This document shows positions 16,440 to 24,826 of a stretch of 64,000 bases of DNA, in pieces. The notes beneath the pieces are model-generated. The model made no database searches and was not told the DNA's origin. It saw nothing but the letters and a program-made list of their open reading frames with translations. The stretch's first letter is position 1; the number at the start of each line of letters is the position of its first letter. The DNA comes from DATCHW01 sp036508135 (GTDB lineage Bacteria; Bacteroidota; Ignavibacteria; Tepidaquicellales; Tepidaquicellaceae), in the NCBI GenBank assembly GCA_036508135.1, contig DATCHW010000308.1, positions 1 through 64,000 of the forward strand, in the 5' to 3' direction. The position numbers were made by a program, and so were the translations under genes.

Positions 16440-16817
16440 ATGAGAAGAAACATTTTTGTATTATTTTTGCTTTCATTTTCTTTATTTTTGTTCAGCTGCG
16501 GAAAAAGTAATAAGACTACGGCTGATACAAAAAACGCAGGTAACGAAACAGTGGAAACTGTTGAGTTTAAATGTGACGGGATGTTCTGTTCGGGATGCGA
16601 GCAAACAATAACGAAGGAAGTAAATAAACTGGACGGAATAAAAGAAGTTGTTGCAGATTCCAAAGCCAAATTCGTCAAAGTGACATTTGCAGGAAATGTA
16701 ACTAACAAAGATGCAATCAGGAAAGCAATAAACGACGCAGGTTATGATACTGAAGATTCAAAATCTTCTAATCCTCACGAATGCGATACCGACAAAATGA
16801 AAGAGAATAACCAATAA
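16440..16817 (+). CDS. Membrane-anchored HMA-domain lipoprotein
   Basis: 125 residues. The leader ends in lipobox LFSC, with Cys20 as the predicted lipidated residue. A 20-residue Thr/Asn-rich linker leads to one heavy-metal-associated domain with GMFCSGC (Cys50, Cys53), matching the Cu(I)-binding motif of Atx1/CopZ proteins, and continuing VNKLDGIKEVVADSKAKF. The C-terminus carries NPHECDTDKM, which could supply extra ligands. Its position 30 bp after copA suggests it receives or buffers the exported metal outside the inner membrane. That role is inference. Confidence 0.87.
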   Translation: MRRNIFVLFLLSFSLFLFSCGKSNKTTADTKNAGNETVETVEFKCDGMFCSGCEQTITKEVNKLDGIKEVVADSKAKFVKVTFAGNVTNKDAIRKAINDAGYDTEDSKSSNPHECDTDKMKENNQ

Positions 16818-16826
16818 AATGTCTGA

Positions 16827-17507
16827 ATGGAAAAAGTAGATTTCGATAAACACGCTGAAGATTATGACAGAGTGCTTGCTGAAGATTTGAGCATGTTTGG
16901 AGAAGAGAGCGGATACTTTGCAGAGTATAAGATAAAACTCGTAAGAGAGAAATTATCTGATAAGCCACTGAATATTCTTGATTTTGGGTGCGGTATCGGA
17001 AGGAACCTTAAATATTTTAAAAAATTCTTCCCGGAGTCAAATATTTCCGGTTGTGATATATCTGCAAAGAGTATCGAAGTAGCTCTAAAAAATAATCCGG
17101 ATACGGACTTTTTTATTCTGAATGATGAAAATATAAAAAAACATATTAATAAATTCGATTTGATTTTTACATCATGTGTATTTCATCACATACAACCTGC
17201 TCTCCGGACAGTCTCTATGAATCAAATCGACTCAATGCTGAAAACAAAAGGAATATTTTTTATTTTTGAGCATAATCCTTATAATCCGTTAACCAGAAAG
17301 ATTGTTAAAGATTGTATATGGGATGAAGATGCAATTCTTCTAAAAACCAGCGAGACGTTGGCTTTGACTGAAGGTACAGGATTTAAACTGAAAGAAAAGA
17401 AATACACACTTTTTTTTCCTGCATTTCTCAGATTTTTCAGATTTTCAGAGAAGTATTTAGGATCACTACCAATAGGCGGACAATATTACGTGATGGCAGA
17501 AAAATAA
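16827..17507 (+). CDS. Class I SAM-dependent methyltransferase
   Basis: 226 residues with a Rossmann-type core: motif I ILDFGCGIGRNLKYF (about 50-64), motif II acidic strand end SGCDISAKSIEVA, and motif IV FDLIFTSCVFHHIQPAL. The pattern resembles UbiE/Methyltransf_11 small-molecule enzymes. The C-terminal part (FFPAFLRFFRFSEKYLG) matches methyltransferases found near glycan genes. The substrate is unknown. It lies 9 bp after the HMA lipoprotein but converges with the glycan operon that begins at 17514, so it may be the last gene of either functional group. Confidence 0.85.
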   Translation: MEKVDFDKHAEDYDRVLAEDLSMFGEESGYFAEYKIKLVREKLSDKPLNILDFGCGIGRNLKYFKKFFPESNISGCDISAKSIEVALKNNPDTDFFILNDENIKKHINKFDLIFTSCVFHHIQPALRTVSMNQIDSMLKTKGIFFIFEHNPYNPLTRKIVKDCIWDEDAILLKTSETLALTEGTGFKLKEKKYTLFFPAFLRFFRFSEKYLGSLPIGGQYYVMAEK

Positions 17508-17513
17508 TACAAC

Positions 17514-18248
17514 TTATTGAGTGGATTTAATTTTATTCATTTCAGCCATATATTCTTTCCTGTATTGAAATATTTCTTTTATTGTCCTTATAATGACCGA
17601 GGGTCTTGCAGCTGTTGAAATACCATCGACACGGGGCAAATGCATTACTCCTAATTCCGTGGATGAATATCCAAGCAGTTTTGCTTTTAACATTATTTCA
17701 GCATCGATAAAGGCATCAATAGAATTAATTTTTATTTTTCTAAATAAATCTGTCTTAAACAACTTAAAGGCACAATCAATATCCCAGTACCTGATATCGA
17801 ATACCAGCCTTAAAAGATAATTATAACATAGCGAAGTAAATTTCCTGTATAGAGAATATTGTTTTGTTTTTCTATATCCTACGACAATATCCGAAAAAGG
17901 GATTAAGGCAACAAATTTTTTCAGTTCATCAAGATCAAATTGATTATCCCCATCTGTATAAAAAACATAGTCCATTTTTGCACTTATAAAACCATCCTTT
18001 AATGTAGCACCATATCCCATATTCTTTTCATGGTGAATAACTTTCACTTTTCCGAATTTTCTTGCAAGTCCGTCTGCGATTTCTCCGGTTTTATCCGGGC
18101 TTCCGTCTTCTATTATAATTACTTCATAATCTTTTAATTTAAGTTCTTCGAGAACCTCAATTGCTTTTGTAACAACTTTATCTATATTTTTCTCATCATA
18201 ATAAGCAGGGAAAAAAACAGAGAGTGTAATATTTGAATTATCGGACAT
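17514..18248 (-). CDS. GT2 family glycosyltransferase (polyprenyl-phosphate type)
   Basis: 244 residues, a single GT-A domain. The N-terminus SVFFPAYYDEKNIDKVV, VIIEDGSPDKTGEIADGLA and YTDGDNQFDLDEL give the nucleotide-sugar binding and DxD-type sites, similar to dolichyl-phosphate mannose/glucose synthases. There is no C-terminal transmembrane pair, unlike the GT2 at 19198. It is the last gene of the minus-strand glycan operon running from 27425, 9 bp after the epimerase. The donor and acceptor are unknown. Confidence 0.88.
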   Translation of the reverse strand: MSDNSNITLSVFFPAYYDEKNIDKVVTKAIEVLEELKLKDYEVIIIEDGSPDKTGEIADGLARKFGKVKVIHHEKNMGYGATLKDGFISAKMDYVFYTDGDNQFDLDELKKFVALIPFSDIVVGYRKTKQYSLYRKFTSLCYNYLLRLVFDIRYWDIDCAFKLFKTDLFRKIKINSIDAFIDAEIMLKAKLLGYSSTELGVMHLPRVDGISTAARPSVIIRTIKEIFQYRKEYMAEMNKIKSTQ

Positions 18249-18257
18249 TTAAAATAA

Positions 18258-19205
18258 CTATTTAATAACTTTTTTTAAATAATTGTAAGTATTTTCAATT
18301 CCGATTTTAATATCCGTAACAGGATGCCAGTTAAATGTTTCAACGGCCAGAGAATTATCAAGAATACTGACAGGTACATCAATATCCCTTCCTTTTTTAT
18401 GAATTACTTCAGGGTTAACTTTTGTGATATTTTTTATTATTGATATAATCTGATTCAGAGAATAACCAATGGAAGAAGAGAGGTTAAAAACTTTTGAAGA
18501 TGAATTCATATTAATTGATTTTACAATCAGTTCGACAGCATCTTTGATATAGATATAATCGCGGGTAACTTCCCCGTCACCCCAGATTTCAATTTTTTCA
18601 TTTTTAATAATTTTTCTCAGGAAGACCGGAATTACACCCTGTGCAACGAATGGATTTTGCCTTTCACCATATGGATTAGACAAACGAAAAACATTATATT
18701 CCAAGCCATAAATTTTATTGAACATAAAAAGATAATCTTCAATTGTCTTTTTGATAATTCCATAAGAGCAAATAGGATGGAGGGAATGTGTTTCCTTTAC
18801 CGGAAGTTTTTCCGGAATTCCATAAATAGTACCGCCGGAAGAGATAAAAATAGTTTTTTTTACATTATTCTTAATGCATTCGTCAAAAAGAAGCAGAGAA
18901 GATATCAAATTTGTTTGGATATCATATACAGGATTATCATTCGAATTAGCAGGGAGAGTTGAGCTTACAAGGTGAAAAACTATATCCTGTCCTTTAATAG
19001 ATTCTTTTAAATCAATTTCGTTGTTGAAATCTCCTTCTATAATGCGAATTTTATTAAGTAAGGGGGATAAGTTGGATTTGTTGAAGTATAATTTATCGAA
19101 GACTGTAACATCATACCCTTTATCAACTAATTCTTCAGATAGATGGGAACCAATAAAACCTCCACCCCCGAACACTATACATTTTTTCTTATCTTTACTA
19201 TTCAT
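18258..19205 (-). CDS. NAD-dependent epimerase/dehydratase
   Basis: 315-residue extended SDR. The NAD-binding Rossmann motif is GGGGFIGS (13-20). The catalytic YxxxK is intact in CSYGIIKKTIEDY, and ISSGGTIYG supplies the Ser/Thr. It resembles UDP-glucose/UDP-GlcNAc 4-epimerases and GalE-like enzymes: FRLSNPYGERQNP and GDGEVTRDYIYIKDAVELI are typical substrate-site segments. It overlaps the upstream GT2 gene by 8 bp, indicating translational coupling. Confidence 0.9.
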   Translation of the reverse strand: MNSKDKKKCIVFGGGGFIGSHLSEELVDKGYDVTVFDKLYFNKSNLSPLLNKIRIIEGDFNNEIDLKESIKGQDIVFHLVSSTLPANSNDNPVYDIQTNLISSLLLFDECIKNNVKKTIFISSGGTIYGIPEKLPVKETHSLHPICSYGIIKKTIEDYLFMFNKIYGLEYNVFRLSNPYGERQNPFVAQGVIPVFLRKIIKNEKIEIWGDGEVTRDYIYIKDAVELIVKSINMNSSSKVFNLSSSIGYSLNQIISIIKNITKVNPEVIHKKGRDIDVPVSILDNSLAVETFNWHPVTDIKIGIENTYNYLKKVIK

Positions 19206-20154
19206 TAGTTATATCTTTTGATAAATATTCGTCAATAATAAAAACAGGACGCTTCCTGGTTTCATCCAGAATCCGCCATAAATATTCCCCAATTATTCCC
19301 AGCATAATCAATTGAATACCTCCTAAGAAAAGAACAATCACAATTAAAGCGGTTATACCCTGAATTAAGTTTTTATTTATCAGGCGATCATACATTAAGA
19401 AGATTGCATATAAAAATCCCGTTATAGATATTATAAATCCTATAATTGTCATAAACCTTATCGGTGTAAAAGAAAATGCAACAAATGAATCAATAAAATA
19501 TTTCAGTTTTTTGGTAAATATCCACATTGACTTTCCATAAGGACGTGCTTTCCTATTATAGTATAATATACTTCGTTTAAATCCCGTCCATAATATTAAA
19601 CCCATTAAAGAAGTATTTTTTTCTTTAGTTTCACACAGGATATTAACAATTTTCCTGTCAATCAGAACAAAATCAAATCCTCCTTCAGGCATATCCTTTA
19701 AAGCCAATTTTCTAAGAAATTTATAGTATATCTTAGCAAACAATTTAGTAATAATCGGATCCTGCCGGGAATTTCTTGCTGCCATAACAACCTGATTACC
19801 TTTTTTCCATTCAGATATCATAGTTGCAATAAGTTCCGGCGGATCCTGAAGATCGGCTGCAATTATTACAGAACAATCTCCTTTGGATTTTGATAAGCCA
19901 GCGAGAGCAGCATTAAACGAGCCGTGGTTCTTGGATAATCTTATGATTTTTATGTTTTTATCAGATGTATCAAATATTGTCTTTAAGACAGAATAAGAAC
20001 TATCTCCGGAATTATCATCAACAAAAATGAATTCAAAATCATACAGTCCGTTTTCTTCCGCTAACTTACAAAACCTTGTATATAATTCCAGCAGACTGCC
20101 TTCATTATGATAAACAGGCACAACTACGGAGACCATTTTTTTTGTATCAATCAT
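19198..20154 (-). CDS. GT2 glycosyltransferase with C-terminal membrane anchor (GtrB/ArnC-like)
   Basis: 318 residues. The GT-A domain (about 1-210) includes VVPVYHNEGSLLELY, FVDDNSGDSS and AADLQDPPEL. Two C-terminal transmembrane helices (about 225-290) and a LGIIGEYLWRILDETRKRP tail are standard for undecaprenyl-phosphate sugar transferases such as GtrB/ArnC. Such enzymes charge the lipid carrier with one sugar at the inner face of the membrane. It overlaps the downstream epimerase gene and the upstream aminotransferase gene by 8 bp each. Confidence 0.91.
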   Translation of the reverse strand: MIDTKKMVSVVVPVYHNEGSLLELYTRFCKLAEENGLYDFEFIFVDDNSGDSSYSVLKTIFDTSDKNIKIIRLSKNHGSFNAALAGLSKSKGDCSVIIAADLQDPPELIATMISEWKKGNQVVMAARNSRQDPIITKLFAKIYYKFLRKLALKDMPEGGFDFVLIDRKIVNILCETKEKNTSLMGLILWTGFKRSILYYNRKARPYGKSMWIFTKKLKYFIDSFVAFSFTPIRFMTIIGFIISITGFLYAIFLMYDRLINKNLIQGITALIVIVLFLGGIQLIMLGIIGEYLWRILDETRKRPVFIIDEYLSKDITNE

Positions 20155-21250
20155 AAAATTCTCTGATAGTTTCTATAATATATTTTATTTCTTCCTCTTT
20201 CAATTGTGAAGAGATAGGGAGACTAAGTATTTTTCCGGCATTCTCCTCTGCAACAGGGAAATCACCAGTCTTATATCCAAGATATTCGTATGCTTTTTGA
20301 ATATGACAGGGAACGGGATAGTGTATTAAAGTATCTATACCTTTTTCTGACAATAGTTTCTGCAACTTTTCTCTATCTTTTACTTTTACAATATATAAAT
20401 GATATACAGAACTTGTATTCTTATCGAATACAAGAGGAATTATATTAGTATTATTAGAAAACCCTTCATCATATATTTTTGCGATCTCCCTCCTGCGCTC
20501 ATTCCATCGCTCCAGATATTTCAATTTTACATTCAATACAGCTGCCTGAATTTCATCGAGTCTTGAATTCAATCCGTGAACGGAATGATAATATCTTTTA
20601 TCCTGACCATAATTTCTTAAAAGAATTAACTTCTTATAAAGATCAGTATCACTGGTAATCACTGCTCCGCCATCTCCGTAACATCCAAGGTTTTTAGTAG
20701 GATAGAAACTGAAACATCCCATTATACCGAAGGTTCCTGTATATCTTCCACCATATGACGAACCATGAGACTGAGCGCAATCTTCAATAACAGGAATTGA
20801 ATATTTCCCGGAAATTTTCATAATCTTGTCAAAATCGGCACTTGCTCCGAAAAGATTTACCGGTAACAATGCTTTCGTTTTATCGCAAATTTTTGATTCA
20901 ACATCAAATGGATTTATCATTAAGGAATTTTCAAGCACATCACAAAAAACAGGTTTGGCTCCTGAATTTACTATTCCACATACAGTCGGAACGCACGTGT
21001 TGGTTTGAGTAATAACTTCATCATCCTGTTGTATACCTAATGCCCTTAACGCGAGAGTGATTGCTTCTGTACCGTTTGCACAACCAACAGTAAACTTTGA
21101 TCCGGTATATTCTGAAAAGTTTTTTTCAAAAAGCTCCAGATTCTTACCAAGTATATACCAACCGGAACGTACCGTTTCAGAAATGACACTATCTATTTCT
21201 GATGATATCTCGTTATATTCTCTTTTTAGATTCCCAAAAGGAATAATCAT
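20147..21250 (-). CDS. DegT/DnrJ/EryC1/StrS sugar aminotransferase
   Basis: 367 residues, PLP-dependent transfer of an amino group to a keto-sugar nucleotide. PLP Lys186 lies in SFYPTKNLGCYGDGG, and VIEDCAQSHGSSYGG provides the Asp that contacts the cofactor. The N-terminal block ends in GCANGTEAITLALRALG. It is preceded by the ACP gene by 4 bp. Its presence means the glycan contains an amino sugar, which could receive the acyl group built by the ACP cassette just upstream. The exact sugar is not readable. Confidence 0.93.
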   Translation of the reverse strand: MIIPFGNLKREYNEISSEIDSVISETVRSGWYILGKNLELFEKNFSEYTGSKFTVGCANGTEAITLALRALGIQQDDEVITQTNTCVPTVCGIVNSGAKPVFCDVLENSLMINPFDVESKICDKTKALLPVNLFGASADFDKIMKISGKYSIPVIEDCAQSHGSSYGGRYTGTFGIMGCFSFYPTKNLGCYGDGGAVITSDTDLYKKLILLRNYGQDKRYYHSVHGLNSRLDEIQAAVLNVKLKYLERWNERRREIAKIYDEGFSNNTNIIPLVFDKNTSSVYHLYIVKVKDREKLQKLLSEKGIDTLIHYPVPCHIQKAYEYLGYKTGDFPVAEENAGKILSLPISSQLKEEEIKYIIETIREFYD

Positions 21251-21254
21251 AATT

Positions 21255-21497
21255 TTACCGGATTTTATCCTTCAATAGTTTATATATTTTTTCCAAAGAA
21301 TTGCCGGAATCTATCTCATCTGTACTGAAATTTACTCTAAAAGACTCCTGTAAAGCTAAAAAAAGTTTAAGATGTGCAAGCGAATCCCATTCGTCAAGAT
21401 TTGATTTTGATGCAGATAATGATATTTTTTCTTTCTTCACATTAAAAGTATCACTCATTATATCTATTATGCTTTTTTGTAATTCTTTTTCATTCAT
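21255..21497 (-). CDS. Acyl carrier protein
   Basis: 80-residue four-helix carrier. The phosphopantetheine attachment Ser39 is in the WDSLAHLKL motif (family DSL). The gene overlaps the FkbH-like gene by 8 bp, so the pair is very likely a dedicated loading enzyme and carrier. This is not the fatty-acid ACP: DSLAH differs from the usual DSLDxVEL signature and no fatty-acid genes are near. It probably carries a short acyl unit for sugar modification. Confidence 0.9.
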   Translation of the reverse strand: MNEKELQKSIIDIMSDTFNVKKEKISLSASKSNLDEWDSLAHLKLFLALQESFRVNFSTDEIDSGNSLEKIYKLLKDKIR

Positions 21498-23160
21498 TTA
21501 TAATTTCTCCGTCATATAGTGTTTTATTTTCAAGAAATATTATTAATTTTTCATAATCGACAGAGTAATCTATTTTATTTTCTGTAAATAATCCTGCATC
21601 GCTATAAAATGATTCCGCAATACCGTTTTTTTTCGTTTTGATATATACTGCATTTACTTTTTTAATATTTTTCTCTTTAAATGTTTCAAGAACTTTTAAT
21701 AAAAATACAAATTCCGCATCCCTCCCGATTATTCTACAACTTAAAAGAAAAGTATCAATTTCAAGTGATTCGCCGTCATTTAAAATTATTACCAGACCTA
21801 CAATCCCCTCATTATTAAATTTATCTTCATATCCAAGTGCAAATACTGTATAATTGTCACTATTAATAAATCTTTCAATATCAGTTTCAGTATATCTTTT
21901 AGTTCTGAGGTTAAACTGATTAGTTTTTTGAGTAAGTTGAGCAATTCTTTGCTTATATTTAGAGAGATTAATATAAATTTTTATTTTAATATTTAAACTT
22001 TTAATAAAATCTTCAATAGACAGCGATTTTGAAAGTTTTTTTCTTTCAGCATTAGCTAAATACTGAAAAGTTTTATTTTTATCCTCATGCGTAAAATAAA
22101 CTTTAGCAAAATATTTATATATAACTTCTTCAAGAAACCATGACTTCACGTAAGAAATATCGGATGGAAAGTCAGGAACACAAACTTCCGGAAGATTTTC
22201 TTTAATTAATTGGCGTTCGACCGGATTATCATCTATAAACACAAATGAATCAAGACCGAGGTCGAGATCCGAGGCGATTTCAATCAGGTTTTGAACTTTA
22301 TTATTCCAGTTAATTTTACGCACTATAAAATCATCATATTTAAGAATCATCATATTATTCTTTTGGAATATTTCATCGATATCTGATTCATTATTTTTAG
22401 AGTTTATAGCAAGTATAACTCCAATTTCTTTGAGAGATTTAATGAGTTTTTGAAAATCCCTGAATGCTTTACCGATTCCATCTTCGGAAATTTTTATACC
22501 ATTTAATCCATCCTCCCCTGCAATTCCTCCCCAGAGAGTATTATCAAGATCAAGGATTAAAACTTTTTTGGTTTTCCCTTTATAGGAATTAATGAGGTTA
22601 GAAAATTCGTCTGATAATAATTTAAATGCTTTATTATTAAGTTTCATTCTTCCGAGATACCAAAACTTAGGGTCAAAAAGGTTATTAATTCCTTCATTCA
22701 GGACAATTCTTTCCCAGTCAAGAACAAGAGCATTAGAAAAATCTGATTTTAGTTGTTTTAATTTATTGTTATAAATTTTGACAAAATCTCTAAATGTAAC
22801 ATTGGGTGAATTAGTATCGAGATAAGAGATAAAAGTAGCGGAAATAAAAGGCACATTATTAATAACTAAAACTGCATTATTTCTTTTTATCAAAAGCTGA
22901 TATATGAAGCTGAATATTTCATCCAAATTATTTTCAAACACGGATAACGAGTTATCAGACGGATACTTAAATAACATATCTCCTAATAGTTCTTCTATAT
23001 CAAGAAATAAAAATATTTTATCAATTTCATCACTGTATAAAACTGATTTATGGTTAAGAATATCGGCTATATAAGTATTATAACCTGTAAATATAGATTC
23101 ATCACTTTTTAAAAATCCCCTTATAGGTTCAATATTTATATTACTTAGCAGAGCAATCAT
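21490..23160 (-). CDS. FkbH-like HAD-IIIC family protein
   Basis: 556 residues. An N-terminal region (1-195) is followed by the HAD domain with LDLDNTLWGG (Asp204, Asp206) and FIDDNPVERQLI, then NQFNLRTKRY and a GNAT-like C-terminal domain (about 430-540) with CRIIGRDAEF. FkbH proteins dephosphorylate 1,3-bisphosphoglycerate and transfer the glyceryl unit to an ACP. Here the ACP gene follows with an 8-bp overlap. Neither FkbI- nor FkbK-type dehydrogenases are present, so the product may remain glyceryl-ACP. A VOC protein gene lies immediately upstream with a 4-bp overlap. Confidence 0.9.
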   Translation of the reverse strand: MIALLSNINIEPIRGFLKSDESIFTGYNTYIADILNHKSVLYSDEIDKIFLFLDIEELLGDMLFKYPSDNSLSVFENNLDEIFSFIYQLLIKRNNAVLVINNVPFISATFISYLDTNSPNVTFRDFVKIYNNKLKQLKSDFSNALVLDWERIVLNEGINNLFDPKFWYLGRMKLNNKAFKLLSDEFSNLINSYKGKTKKVLILDLDNTLWGGIAGEDGLNGIKISEDGIGKAFRDFQKLIKSLKEIGVILAINSKNNESDIDEIFQKNNMMILKYDDFIVRKINWNNKVQNLIEIASDLDLGLDSFVFIDDNPVERQLIKENLPEVCVPDFPSDISYVKSWFLEEVIYKYFAKVYFTHEDKNKTFQYLANAERKKLSKSLSIEDFIKSLNIKIKIYINLSKYKQRIAQLTQKTNQFNLRTKRYTETDIERFINSDNYTVFALGYEDKFNNEGIVGLVIILNDGESLEIDTFLLSCRIIGRDAEFVFLLKVLETFKEKNIKKVNAVYIKTKKNGIAESFYSDAGLFTENKIDYSVDYEKLIIFLENKTLYDGEIINE

Positions 23161-23540
23161 GTTTTTTCTTCTAAAAGTTCTATCAAACCGGTTTCCGTGA
23201 ACAGGAAGGCAACCAATCTATTGCCAAATAAAGGTGCTGGTTTAGGAGAACTGATTAATAATACTCCATTGTGTACGAGTTTGTTAATTTCAAAATAAAT
23301 ATCATTTACTTCAAAACAAATGTGATAAATATTAATCCCTTTACTAATAAGTCCTTCCACCTTCAAACCGGAAATAAGTTCGATACAGATGCCGTTCTCT
23401 GTTTCAACAAGACAAACCTTGGCATTCTGGTTTTCATCAAAAAGTATTTCACTAATAAATTTAACATCATAAATCTTTTTAAGATTATCGATGCTTTGAT
23501 TAATATTCTTGCTTACTATGCCAATATGATGAAATTTCAT
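23157..23540 (-). CDS. VOC-fold protein
   Basis: 127 residues. The opening KFHHIGIVSKNINQSIDNL and repeated paired-strand pattern (CLVETENGICIELIS, then IYHICFEVNDIYFEI) are typical of the vicinal oxygen chelate fold, related to methylmalonyl-CoA epimerase and glyoxalases. His5 and Glu-containing strands could bind a divalent metal. Start and stop overlap both neighbours by 4 bp. In this operon it could epimerise or rearrange the ACP-bound acyl group. Its substrate is unknown. Confidence 0.85.
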   Translation of the reverse strand: MKFHHIGIVSKNINQSIDNLKKIYDVKFISEILFDENQNAKVCLVETENGICIELISGLKVEGLISKGINIYHICFEVNDIYFEINKLVHNGVLLISSPKPAPLFGNRLVAFLFTETGLIELLEEKT

Positions 23541-24091
23541 TGAGAAGTTAGTCTTTTAATCAATTCAAAATTGATAGATCTGATCTTTTCATAAGATTTA
23601 TTATCTGTTTCATAAATTATTAATTTTTGATCGTCCTTAAATACATTGGTTTTATTTTCTATCAACTTAGCTCCAAATCTTTTGTGGAAATTGAGAACTT
23701 TTAAGTTTTTTTCGAGAGTTCGAGAATATATTTTATTTAATTTTAATATTTTGAAACCAAAATCATGTAATAAAATAACAGATTCAAGCGATTGCAGCGA
23801 CGATCCCGTACATATCCATCTTCCAAATTCACCGCTATTACCGTGAATATTATAAAGAGAGATTGTTCCTTTCGGAGTTCCCGTTAAATCTTTAATCAGA
23901 AAATAATAATCTCCTTCTCTTTTTTTTTGCTCTGTAATCCAGTTAGTTTGTTTTGATACATCGTTGTCAACCTTATTCAAAAATTTGGAGATGTAATTAT
24001 CGAGCCTCAAACTAAGTATATATGAAGCATATTCTTCGCTTACAATTTCAAGTTCTACAGTAATACCTGTAATTTTTTTCTTATATAACAA
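23537..24091 (-). CDS. GNAT-family acyltransferase
   Basis: 184 residues resembling RimJ/RimL-type GNATs: ASYILSLRLDNYISKFLNKV, ITEQKKREGDYYFLIKDLTG, GTISLYNIHGNSGEFGRWIC, and SVILLHDFGFKILKLNKIYSRTLEKNLKVLNFHKRFG. Such proteins in glycan loci acetylate or otherwise acylate amino sugars. Because it is coupled by 4-bp overlap to the VOC gene and lies next to FkbH and ACP, it is a good candidate for the step that moves the acyl unit to the sugar amine, but acetyl-CoA is equally possible. Confidence 0.83.
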   Translation of the reverse strand: MLYKKKITGITVELEIVSEEYASYILSLRLDNYISKFLNKVDNDVSKQTNWITEQKKREGDYYFLIKDLTGTPKGTISLYNIHGNSGEFGRWICTGSSLQSLESVILLHDFGFKILKLNKIYSRTLEKNLKVLNFHKRFGAKLIENKTNVFKDDQKLIIYETDNKSYEKIRSINFELIKRLTSQ

Positions 24092-24100
24092 AATTTACAA

Positions 24101-24811
24101 TTATTTCGAAGCAATTATATAAATCATAGCAGCAATATCGGGATACCTTTCTCCCAACATCATAAAAGAATTCACCATATCATCAGTCCAATATTTTTCA
24201 ATTTGAATGTTAGAAATTGGTTTTAGCCAAAAACCGCCGAAATAATCGATTTTTAATCCGGATTTTTTAAATTCGTATCTAAACATTTCGGGATTATAGA
24301 TTCTACGATGACCGTGGTGGATATCCATTTCATTTAATGTATCCTCATTATCAAGAAGGTTTATAATCACTGCTGCCTGTCTATGAATACTTCTTGAGTT
24401 AGGAACTGCAACTAAAACGACACCATTATCATCCAGCCAATCTCTGCAATTTTTCAATAATAAATGGGGATCTAAGACGTGTTCTAAAATATGTCCTAAT
24501 ATAATATTTTTAAATTTTCTATCCGGTTTATAGCATTCAAATAATGAGTTTTCAACTTTTATTGACGGATATTTATTTTTTAGATTATTGCAGAATATCT
24601 CAGAACCTTCAACAACTGTAACATCGGAAAAATCATTTATTAATAAATTAGTCATCACGCCTTCGGCAGGTCCCAATTCCAGTACGGAACCTTTATTTAA
24701 AAATCGTTTGAATACTTTGTAACAATATTTAATTGTTTGTTCATTCACACCAAAGCCATAAAGACTATTTTGAGCGATATCTTCAAGTCTTTTATTTTCT
24801 AGTTTACCCAT
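24101..24811 (-). CDS. SAM-dependent methyltransferase
   Basis: 236 residues. Motif I is GSVLELGPAEGVMTNLL, followed by VTVVEGSEIFCNNLKNKY and IILGHILEHVLDPHLLLKNC, a Methyltransf_11/23 arrangement. The C-terminal half has HRRIYNPEMFRYEFKKSG, seen in glycan-associated methyltransferases. It sits between the GNAT gene and an epimerase gene, 15 bp from the latter. The methylated position and sugar are not deducible. Confidence 0.87.
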   Translation of the reverse strand: MGKLENKRLEDIAQNSLYGFGVNEQTIKYCYKVFKRFLNKGSVLELGPAEGVMTNLLINDFSDVTVVEGSEIFCNNLKNKYPSIKVENSLFECYKPDRKFKNIILGHILEHVLDPHLLLKNCRDWLDDNGVVLVAVPNSRSIHRQAAVIINLLDNEDTLNEMDIHHGHRRIYNPEMFRYEFKKSGLKIDYFGGFWLKPISNIQIEKYWTDDMVNSFMMLGERYPDIAAMIYIIASK

Positions 24812-24826
24812 AAAAATAAAATTATT

